Position numbers and translations under genes: made by a program. Shown here piece by piece: positions 7,912 to 15,186 of a stretch of 64,000 bases of DNA. The stretch's first letter is position 1, and each line of letters opens with the position of its first letter. The notes under the pieces were generated by a model. The model worked only from the letters and a program-made list of their open reading frames with translations. It had not been told where the DNA came from and did no database searches. Origin of the DNA: Microbacterium maritypicum MF109 (GTDB taxonomy: Bacteria > Actinomycetota > Actinomycetes > Actinomycetales > Microbacteriaceae); contig NZ_ATAO01000195.1 of the NCBI RefSeq assembly GCF_000455825.1, positions 1 through 64,000 on the forward strand, given 5' to 3'.

Positions 7912-10881
7912 ATGCTGATGCTCCTCGCTGTGTTCCTCCTCGGGTCGCTGTTGATGCCCGTTCTGGTGCGCTGGCTCGGAGCTCAGGCTTTCGCCATCGC
8001 CGCCCTCGTCCCGGCCGCCGCCTTCGTGCATGCACTCGTCATGACGCCGCAGGTGCTCGACGGGCCGGTACCGTTCGAGTCGGTCGAGTGGATCCCCCAA
8101 CTGGGTCTGAACCTCTCCATGAACATGGACGTGCTCGGCTGGGTGCTCACCCTGATCGTCACGGGCGTCGGAGCACTGGTTCTCCTCTACTGCCGTTGGT
8201 ACTTCTACGAGGACTCGGCGGGCGTCGGACAGTTCGCCGGCGTGCTGTTGGGCTTCGCGGGCGCGATGTACGGACTGGTCCTGACCGACGACCTCGTGAT
8301 CCTCGTCATGTTCTGGGAAGTCACGAGCATCCTCTCGTACCTCCTCATCGGTCACTACCGCCGCCGTGCCGCCAGCCGTCGTGCGGCGCTGCAGGCTCTG
8401 CTGGTGACGACGCTCGGTGGCCTCGTGATGTTCGTGGGCGTCGTGCTGCTCGTGGTCGACACCGGCACCTCGAGCATCCGCGAGATCCTCGTCATCGCGC
8501 CCAGCGGACCTCTCGTCGATGCTGCGATCGTCATGCTCCTGATCGGGGCGATCAGCAAGTCGGCACTGTTCCCGTTCCACTTCTGGCTCCCCGGTGCGAT
8601 GGCCGCGCCCACGCCGGTGAGCGCGTATCTGCACGCCGCCGCGATGGTGAAGGCGGGCATCTACCTGATCGCCCGGTTCGCGCCGATCTTCGCGTTCAGC
8701 ACCACCTGGCGACCGATCGTCATCACCCTGGGCATCATCACGATGCTGCTCGGGGGCATCCAGGCGTTGCGTGAGACCGACCTCAAGCGCATTCTCGCCT
8801 TCGGCACGGTCAGCCAGCTCGGCTTCTTCGCGATCGTCGTCGGCTACGGCACGCAGGCGGCGGCGCTCGCCGGTCTCGCCCTGGTCATCGGGCACGCGCT
8901 GTTCAAGTCGGCGCTCTTCCTGATCGTCGGCGTCATCGACCGTCAACTGTCCACCCGAGACATCAACGAGCTCTCCGGCGTCGGTCGGCAGGCACCCGTC
9001 ATGGCGACCGCGGCATTCATCTCCGTGGCATCGATGGCGGGCATCGCGCCGACCATCGGCTTCGTCGCCAAGGAATCCACGCTCACCGCCCTCCTCGACG
9101 ACGCACAAGGCGGATCCCCGTGGGGACTCGTCGCCCTCATCGGTATCGTCCTCGGATCCATGCTGACTGCGGCATATGGGGTGCGTTTCCTCTGGGGCGC
9201 GTTCTGGAGGAAGCGCGATGAGCAGGGCCAGCAACTCCCCGACACAGCCTGGCCCGACCCGCCGGTCGGCTTCCTCTCGGCCCCGATCATCCTCGCCGGC
9301 GTCACGCTCGCGGCGGGGATCGGCGCCCCCGCTCTCGACACGGCTCTGCAGGGGTACGCCCTCACCGCGACCCCGGGGCTCGACCATGCGGGCGAAGCCG
9401 TCGAGGGCCCCGGCCATCTCGCGCTGTGGCACGGCTTCGAGCCCGCACTGGGCATCTCGATCCTGTCGATCCTGCTCGGCATCGGGCTGTTCCTGGTCAC
9501 CCGCAGGACCGGATGGGATCGCAAGCCGCGGATCCTGCGATTCACCGCGGCCGACATCTACTACTTCGTCATGCGCGGCGTCGACCGGCTCTCGGTGCTC
9601 AGCACCACGCTCACCCAGCGGGGCTCGCTGCCGGTGTACGTCGGCACCATCTTCGTGGTGTTCGTCGCCGCCGAGGTCACGGCCCTCATCGCGAGCGACA
9701 TCGATCGGTACAACCTGTCCCTCTGGCACACCCCGGCGCAGATCGTGGTCGCGCCGATCATGGCGATCGCCGGCATCTTCGCCGTCCGTGCGCAGAAGCG
9801 CTACACCGGCGTGGTGCTCGTCTCGGTCACCGGACTCGGCATGGTCGTGCTGTTCGCGACGAGCGGTGCACCCGACCTCGCGCTGACGCAGATCCTGGTC
9901 GAGACGGTCACGATGGTCACGTTCGCGCTGGTGCTCCGTCGCCTCCCCGCGCGGATGGGCGAGCACAACGCCTCGGTCGGACGCATCCCCCGCGCGCTGC
10001 TGGCGATCGGCGTGGGCGTCACGATGGCCTTCGTCGCCGTCGTCGCCACCCAGTCGCGCATCGCCGACCCGATCTCGGAGGCGTTCCCGAAGCTCGCGTA
10101 CGAGATCGGACACGGCAAGAACGTCGTCAACGTGGCGCTGGTCGACCTGCGCGGCTGGGACACCATGGGCGAGCTCTCGGTGCTCGTGCTCGCCGCGACC
10201 GGTGTGGCCTCCCTGGTGTTCGTCACGCACCGCGCCGACCTGCTCGCCGCCACCAAGAATCTCCCCCGGGCGACGCGCAAGGCCGCACGCAGCCGCCCGC
10301 TCGTCGAGACGACCGAGGGCATCCGATTCCAGACCTCCGAGAACGAGAGCAGCCCGCGGGCGTGGCTCGTCGGCGGTCAGAAGATGAAGCCCGAGAACAG
10401 GTCGATCCTGCTCGAGGTGATCGTCCGCATCCTGTTCCACACCATCATCGTGGTGTCGATCTTCCTGCTGTTCTCCGGCCACAATCTGCCGGGCGGCGGC
10501 TTCGCCGGCGGTCTCGTCGCGGGCATGGCACTCGTGATGCGCTACATCGCCGGCGGACGCTGGGAGCTGGGCGCCGCGGCCCCCACGGATGCGGGACGAC
10601 TGCTCGGCACCGGCCTGATCCTCGCCGTCGGCACGGCGGTCGTTCCCCTGTTCTTCGGTCTCGCGCCCCTGACCAGCACCTTCTGGGAGTGGGAGATCCC
10701 CGGCATCGGACACATGGAGTTCGTCACCTCGACCATCTTCGACATCGGCGTGTACCTCGTCGTGATCGGGCTCGTCCTCGACGTGCTGCGCAGCCTGGGC
10801 GCCGAGGTCGACCGTCAGGCGGCGCTGCGCACCACACCGGGTCCTGAAGGATTCCTCTCCCGGGGCGGGAGGAGCAGCTGA
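7912..10881 (+). CDS. mrpA: Na+/H+ antiporter subunit A (MrpA with MrpB-like C-terminus)
   Basis: 989 residues starting at ATG 7912 with the Shine-Dalgarno-like GAGGGA 9 bp upstream. It is the largest subunit of the Mrp (Mnh/Sha) cation:proton antiporter, related to NuoL of complex I. The NuoL-like core occupies about residues 60-440, with the conserved Glu in MFWEVTSILSYLLIGHY and the lysine helix in ISKSALFPFHFWLPGAM. A long C-terminal part has MnhA-specific helices (about 560-800) and an MnhB domain (about 850-960; LLFSGHNLPGGGFAGGL). The fused A+B form is common in Actinobacteria. First gene of the mrpA-C-D-E-F-G operon; stop and mrpC start overlap as TGATG. Confidence 0.95.
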   Translation: MLMLLAVFLLGSLLMPVLVRWLGAQAFAIAALVPAAAFVHALVMTPQVLDGPVPFESVEWIPQLGLNLSMNMDVLGWVLTLIVTGVGALVLLYCRWYFYEDSAGVGQFAGVLLGFAGAMYGLVLTDDLVILVMFWEVTSILSYLLIGHYRRRAASRRAALQALLVTTLGGLVMFVGVVLLVVDTGTSSIREILVIAPSGPLVDAAIVMLLIGAISKSALFPFHFWLPGAMAAPTPVSAYLHAAAMVKAGIYLIARFAPIFAFSTTWRPIVITLGIITMLLGGIQALRETDLKRILAFGTVSQLGFFAIVVGYGTQAAALAGLALVIGHALFKSALFLIVGVIDRQLSTRDINELSGVGRQAPVMATAAFISVASMAGIAPTIGFVAKESTLTALLDDAQGGSPWGLVALIGIVLGSMLTAAYGVRFLWGAFWRKRDEQGQQLPDTAWPDPPVGFLSAPIILAGVTLAAGIGAPALDTALQGYALTATPGLDHAGEAVEGPGHLALWHGFEPALGISILSILLGIGLFLVTRRTGWDRKPRILRFTAADIYYFVMRGVDRLSVLSTTLTQRGSLPVYVGTIFVVFVAAEVTALIASDIDRYNLSLWHTPAQIVVAPIMAIAGIFAVRAQKRYTGVVLVSVTGLGMVVLFATSGAPDLALTQILVETVTMVTFALVLRRLPARMGEHNASVGRIPRALLAIGVGVTMAFVAVVATQSRIADPISEAFPKLAYEIGHGKNVVNVALVDLRGWDTMGELSVLVLAATGVASLVFVTHRADLLAATKNLPRATRKAARSRPLVETTEGIRFQTSENESSPRAWLVGGQKMKPENRSILLEVIVRILFHTIIVVSIFLLFSGHNLPGGGFAGGLVAGMALVMRYIAGGRWELGAAAPTDAGRLLGTGLILAVGTAVVPLFFGLAPLTSTFWEWEIPGIGHMEFVTSTIFDIGVYLVVIGLVLDVLRSLGAEVDRQAALRTTPGPEGFLSRGGRSS

Positions 10882-11489
10882 TGGACGTCTCCCTCACCCT
10901 GATCGTCATCATGGCCATTCTCTTCGCGTGCGGCGTGTACGCGATGCTGGAGCGCAGCCTGACCCGTGTACTGATCGGCTTCCTGCTGCTCGGCAACGCC
11001 ACGAACCTGCTGCTCCTGATCGTGATGGGCGTTCCCGGCAACGCGCCGTTCTTCGGGACGGAAGGGGAGATGAGCGACCCGCTCCCGCAGGCGCTCACCC
11101 TCACCGCCATCGTCATCACGTTCGCGGTCTCGGCTTTCCTGCTCGCCCTGATCTACCGCTCCTGGCAACTGGGTCAGGCCGACACGGTCGAGGACGACGA
11201 GGCCGACATCGCGCTCCGCGAGCGCACAGATGCCGACGAAGACCTCATGGACGACGAGTCCGAGACCGACGACGACGAGGCGACCACCGACTTCGTCGGC
11301 GTGCAGACCGCGCCGATCACGGTGCTGCACATGCGCGATCATCCCTCGATCCACGACGATGCTCCGTTCGACGCCCCGACCGGGTGGGGGAGCGAGCCCT
11401 CCGAACCGTCAGAACCCTCCGACGAGGGCCGTGAACCGCGCCCAGACCAACCCCATGACCGCGACGAGAACGAGGAGGGCAAGCCATGA
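10881..11489 (+). CDS. mrpC: Na+/H+ antiporter subunit C with acidic C-terminal tail
   Basis: 202 residues. The first 110 or so form the NuoK-like MrpC core with three membrane helices (GFLLLGNATNLLLLIVMG; PLPQALTLTAIVITFAVSAF). The remaining ~90 residues are a cytoplasmic tail packed with Asp and Glu (TVEDDEADIALRE, DEDLMDDESETDDDEA), then a Ser/Pro/Glu-rich end. A typical MrpC is near 110-130 residues, so the tail is an add-on, possibly a cation- or partner-binding extension. It overlaps mrpA by 1 bp and mrpD by 4 bp. Confidence 0.92.
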   Translation: MDVSLTLIVIMAILFACGVYAMLERSLTRVLIGFLLLGNATNLLLLIVMGVPGNAPFFGTEGEMSDPLPQALTLTAIVITFAVSAFLLALIYRSWQLGQADTVEDDEADIALRERTDADEDLMDDESETDDDEATTDFVGVQTAPITVLHMRDHPSIHDDAPFDAPTGWGSEPSEPSEPSDEGREPRPDQPHDRDENEEGKP

Positions 11490-13036
11490 CCGCCCTCGTC
11501 CCGCTCCTCGTCGCACTGCCTCTGCTGGGCGCCGCGGTCACCCTCGTCTTCGGTCGCAATGCGCGCCTGCAGGTCGTCGTCACGGTGGCCACTCTGGCCG
11601 CGGTCTCGGTCATCGCCGCCGTGCTCCTGGTCGTGGTCGATTCCGGTGCTCCGCTGGCGGTGTCGGTCGGCGGCTGGCCCGTGCCGTTCGGCATCGTGCT
11701 CTACGTCGACAGGCTCGCCGCCCTCCTCGTGCTCATCTCCAGCATCGTGCTGCTCGCGGTCCTGCTCTTCTCCATCGGCCAGGGTGCCGCAGACGGCACC
11801 GACGAGACGCCGATCTCGATCTTCAACCCGTCGTACCTGATCCTCGCGGCCGGCATCTTCAACGCCTTCATCGCGGGCGACCTGTTCAACCTCTACGTCG
11901 GCTTCGAGATCCTGCTCGTCGCGTCGTACGTGTTGATCACCCTCGGCAGCACCGAGTCCCGCATCCGTACCGGCGCGGTCTACATCGTGGTGTCGCTGGT
12001 CTCGTCGATCCTGTTCCTCGCGTCGATCGCGATGATCTACGGCGCACTCGGCACGGTCAACATGGCCCAGATCGCCGAGCGCATGTCGGAGCTCCCGCAG
12101 GAGACGCAGCTGGTGCTGCACCTGATGCTCGTGGTGGCCTTCGGCATCAAGGCCGCCATCTTCCCGGTGTCGTTCTGGCTGCCGGACTCGTACCCGACCG
12201 CACCGGCCCCGGTCACCGCCGTGTTCGCCGGCCTGCTGACGAAGGTCGGCGTGTACGCGCTGATCCGCACCGAGACCCAGCTCTTCGCCTCGAACAGCAT
12301 CGACACGCTGCTCTTGATCATCGCGCTCGCGACCATGATCGTCGGAGTGCTCGGTGCCGTCGCACAGGCCGAGCTCAAGCGAATCCTGTCGTTCACACTG
12401 GTCAGCCACGTCGGCTACATGATCTTCGGCCTCGCGATAGCGACCCCCGCCGCGATCGGCGCCACGGTGTACTACATCGTGCACCACATCGTCGTGCAGA
12501 CCACCCTGTTCCTCGCCGTCGGGCTCGTGGAACGTCGAGCCGGAAGCACCTCGATCCTGCGGGTCAAGGGGCTGCTGAAGGTCGCCCCCCTGATCGCCGT
12601 TCTCTATTTCGTCCCCGCGATCAACCTCGGCGGACTGCCGCCCTTCTCCGGCTTCATCGGCAAGTTCGCCCTCTTCGAGGCGGCGGCCTCGGTCGGTACA
12701 CCGATCATGATCGTGCTGATCTTCGGCGGCATCGTCACGTCACTGCTGACCCTCTACGCCCTGATGCGCGCCTGGAACCTCGCCTTCTGGCGCGAAGAGG
12801 AGGACTCCACCGAGACCGAGGGACGCATCTCGTACCTCGGCAACGCGCCGGCGGCCGATGAACAGCAGGAGCGCCGTCGCATCCCGAAGATCATGACCGT
12901 GGCGACCGGCGGCATGGTCGCGGTCACGCTCGCGTTGACGATCTTCGCTGGTCCTCTCTACGCCCTCTGCGACCGCATCGGCGCCGCACTGCTGCAGCCG
13001 GTGAGCCTCGTGCAACTGGAAGAGGAGGTGGGCTGA
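11486..13036 (+). CDS. mrpD: Na+/H+ antiporter subunit D
   Basis: 516 residues with about fourteen helices, homologous to NuoM/NuoN. Conserved features include the Glu in LFNLYVGFEILLVASYVLI (helix 5), Lys in AFGIKAAIFPVSFWLPDSYP (helix 7) and the GGLPPFSGFIGKFALF segment, all part of the proton path in this superfamily. With MrpA it forms the ion-translocating core. Its start overlaps mrpC (ATGA) and its stop overlaps mrpE by 1 bp, which favours equal translation of subunits. Confidence 0.95.
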   Translation: MTALVPLLVALPLLGAAVTLVFGRNARLQVVVTVATLAAVSVIAAVLLVVVDSGAPLAVSVGGWPVPFGIVLYVDRLAALLVLISSIVLLAVLLFSIGQGAADGTDETPISIFNPSYLILAAGIFNAFIAGDLFNLYVGFEILLVASYVLITLGSTESRIRTGAVYIVVSLVSSILFLASIAMIYGALGTVNMAQIAERMSELPQETQLVLHLMLVVAFGIKAAIFPVSFWLPDSYPTAPAPVTAVFAGLLTKVGVYALIRTETQLFASNSIDTLLLIIALATMIVGVLGAVAQAELKRILSFTLVSHVGYMIFGLAIATPAAIGATVYYIVHHIVVQTTLFLAVGLVERRAGSTSILRVKGLLKVAPLIAVLYFVPAINLGGLPPFSGFIGKFALFEAAASVGTPIMIVLIFGGIVTSLLTLYALMRAWNLAFWREEEDSTETEGRISYLGNAPAADEQQERRRIPKIMTVATGGMVAVTLALTIFAGPLYALCDRIGAALLQPVSLVQLEEEVG

Positions 13037-13626
13037 TGGCGCGCGACACCCGACGTCACCTCTGGCGCGACATTCGCGTGCAGCTGCCCTTCCTCGCCTG
13101 GCTCGTGGTGCTCTGGATGCTGCTGTGGGCGCAGTTCACGGTGCTGTCGTTCCTCACCGGACTCGTCGTCGCGATCTTCGTCACCCGCGTGTTCCGCCTG
13201 CCGACCGTCGCGCTCTCCGGCCGCATCAACCTCTGGTACGCCGCACTGTTCGTGGTGCAATTCCTGTTCGCGGTGCTGAGCGGTGCTCTCTCGGTCACGG
13301 TGCAGGTGTTCGACTTCCGTCGCCAGCCCGGCACGGCCATCATCGCGGTGCCGCTGCGGTATGCCGACGACCTGGTGATGACGCACGTCGCCGTCGTGTC
13401 GTCGCTGATCCCCGGGTCTCTCGTCGTGGAGACCGACCGCGACCGGCGGATCCTGTACCTGCACGTGATCGGGGTCCGGAATCTCGACGACGTGGAGAAG
13501 CAGCGCGCCGGCGTGCTCCGGTGGGAGCGACGCGTGGTGCGTGCGCTCGGCGACCCCGATCAATATCGTGCCCTCAAGGCCGACGAGCGCGCGGGCCTCG
13601 GAACGATGAAGGGCGGTGCCCGATGA
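13036..13626 (+). CDS. mrpE: Na+/H+ antiporter subunit E
   Basis: 196 residues. Two or three N-terminal helices (FLAWLVVLWMLLWAQFTVLSF; INLWYAALFVVQFLFAVLSG) are followed by a soluble C-terminal domain of about 110 residues that includes the conserved AIIAVPLRYADDLVMTHVAV and SLIPGSLVVE. MrpE has no complex I counterpart and is needed for assembly or activity of the Mrp complex. Length is slightly greater than the usual ~160-170 because of a basic N-terminus and a C-terminal tail. It overlaps mrpF by 4 bp. Confidence 0.93.
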   Translation: MARDTRRHLWRDIRVQLPFLAWLVVLWMLLWAQFTVLSFLTGLVVAIFVTRVFRLPTVALSGRINLWYAALFVVQFLFAVLSGALSVTVQVFDFRRQPGTAIIAVPLRYADDLVMTHVAVVSSLIPGSLVVETDRDRRILYLHVIGVRNLDDVEKQRAGVLRWERRVVRALGDPDQYRALKADERAGLGTMKGGAR

Positions 13627-13892
13627 ACATCCTCCTGCTGCTGATCATGGTGGTGTTCGGCATCGCCGCTGTGCTCGCGCTGATCCGCATCGTGCGCGGA
13701 CCGTCGATCCTCGACCGCGCCGTCGCCTCCGACGTGCTGCTCACCGAGGTGATGTGCGTGATCGGCGCCGAGATGGCGATCAACGGTCACACTCGCAACA
13801 TCCCCGTGCTCTTGATCATCGCGGCGATCGGAGTGTTCGGGTCGATCGCCGTCGCCCGGTTCGTCGCGAGAAGGGACAACACGACACCATGA
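13623..13892 (+). CDS. mrpF: Na+/H+ antiporter subunit F
   Basis: 89 residues and three helices, the normal MrpF size. The conserved IVRGPSILDRAVASDVLLTE sits between helix 1 and helix 2, with the family Asp (LDR). Start ATG 13623 overlaps the mrpE stop; the stop overlaps mrpG by 4 bp. Confidence 0.93.
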   Translation: MNILLLLIMVVFGIAAVLALIRIVRGPSILDRAVASDVLLTEVMCVIGAEMAINGHTRNIPVLLIIAAIGVFGSIAVARFVARRDNTTP

Positions 13893-14278
13893 ACGTGTTC
13901 GGTCTCATGATCCCGGATGCCGTCATCGACGTGGCGGTCCTGGTGCTCATCCTGCTCGGAGCGCTGCTGTGCCTGTCGGCGGCGGTCGGTCTGCTGCACT
14001 TCCGCGATGTGCCGTCGCGACTGCACGCGGCGACCAAGCCTCAGGTGCTCGGACTGCTGCTCATCTGCATCGCGATCGCGCTGTCGCAGCGGTCGGTCGG
14101 CGGCATCCTGATCGGGTTCGTGCTGGTCGCCCCGGTCGTGCTCATGCAGTTCGCCACCGCTCCGCTCTCGGCGCACATGGTCGGACGGCAGGCGTATCGC
14201 AACGGCACCATCGAGCAGCGCGGCCTCGTCGTCGACGAGCTCTCCGAGTCGAAGCAGACCCCGCCCGCTGCGGGCTGA
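13889..14278 (+). CDS. mrpG: Na+/H+ antiporter subunit G
   Basis: 129 residues, three helices, with the family core AAVGLLHFRDVPSRLHAATK followed by LGLLLICIAIAL. The last gene of the mrp operon. A polar C-terminal tail of about 35 residues follows the last helix. The complete A(B)-C-D-E-F-G set implies a functional secondary Na+/H+ (or K+/H+) antiporter for alkaline pH and sodium tolerance. Confidence 0.93.
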   Translation: MNVFGLMIPDAVIDVAVLVLILLGALLCLSAAVGLLHFRDVPSRLHAATKPQVLGLLLICIAIALSQRSVGGILIGFVLVAPVVLMQFATAPLSAHMVGRQAYRNGTIEQRGLVVDELSESKQTPPAAG

Positions 14279-14366
14279 CATCGAGCTCTGATCCTGCCGG
14301 CTGCGCCGGGCGCTCGATGCCGGCACGCCTGATCCCGTGGGCCGCTCATGAGGAGGGCCCGGGGCG

Positions 14367-15128
14367 TCAGAGGCGAGCGGTGAACTCGTGGATCAGGCGC
14401 GCCGCGGGTTCGGAGTCGCTGATCAGCGTGCCGTGACCGTGGTCGGGGATGACTTCGAGGTCGGCGCCGGGGATGGCGTCGATGATCTCGCGGCACCAGC
14501 TCATCGGAGCCAGCGGATCGCTCTCCCCGCGCAGCACGAGCACGGGGCACTGGATGCGCACGAAGGCGTCTTCGGGCTCGTGCACGATGGTCGCACGCAT
14601 CTTCCGGAACAGGTGGGGGCCGCCGCGGAGGTACTCCCGGGCCCCGCGCCAGATGACCAGGGGGCGTTCGCCGATGAGGTCGGTGAGCAGATACCGCGCC
14701 TGCGCGCCGATGTTGCGCGCGGCCTTGTTCACGGTGGGGCCGGCGAGCACCACTCCCTCGACGAGGGACGGATGCCGCGCGGCGAGCTCGGCGGCGATCT
14801 GACTGCCCATCGAGTGCCCGATCACGACGACGGGGCCCGAGTCGACGTGCTGCAGGTAGGCCGCGACGAGGTCGGCATGCCGTTCCATGGTGAGCGTGCG
14901 GGTGGGCTCGGGCGCCTCGCCGAATCCGGGCAGATCGAGGGCGATGACCCTTCCCTCGAGACGTTGCACGATATCGAGATAGACGCTCCGCCCCATGCCG
15001 ATGCCGTGCAGGAGCAGATACGTGTGCGGGCCCTCACCGAACGTCTCGGCGATGAGGGTCGCACCTGCATGCTCGAACTCCAGGAGCGTGACGGGGGTGC
15101 CCTTGGGGGCGAGATAGGCGGATGGCAC
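14367..15128 (-). CDS. alpha/beta hydrolase
   Basis: 253 residues from GTG 15128. The classic fold is visible: oxyanion region LLLHGIGMGRS, nucleophile elbow GHSMGSQ with the catalytic Ser, acidic residue in LRGESDPLAP and catalytic His in PDHGHGT. A cap region of about 60 residues lies between. No signal peptide, so it acts in the cytoplasm. Substrate cannot be deduced; relatives cleave esters or C-C bonds. It is convergent with mrpG and follows the penicillin-acylase gene on the same strand after 58 bp, so the two may be cotranscribed. Confidence 0.85.
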   Translation of the reverse strand: MPSAYLAPKGTPVTLLEFEHAGATLIAETFGEGPHTYLLLHGIGMGRSVYLDIVQRLEGRVIALDLPGFGEAPEPTRTLTMERHADLVAAYLQHVDSGPVVVIGHSMGSQIAAELAARHPSLVEGVVLAGPTVNKAARNIGAQARYLLTDLIGERPLVIWRGAREYLRGGPHLFRKMRATIVHEPEDAFVRIQCPVLVLRGESDPLAPMSWCREIIDAIPGADLEVIPDHGHGTLISDSEPAARLIHEFTARL

Positions 15129-15186
15129 CCGTCAACGCTAGCCGAGCATCCTGGGGCGCTGCTTCAGATGCCCCGAGAGCCGTCGT

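Noticed and set aside
7792..10713. Very long minus-strand open frame extending the membrane-protein gene upstream over mrpA
   Set aside because: Composition is Arg/His/Asp/Glu-rich low complexity without any domain, and it lies antisense to the unmistakable mrpA. It is a high-G+C codon-bias shadow.
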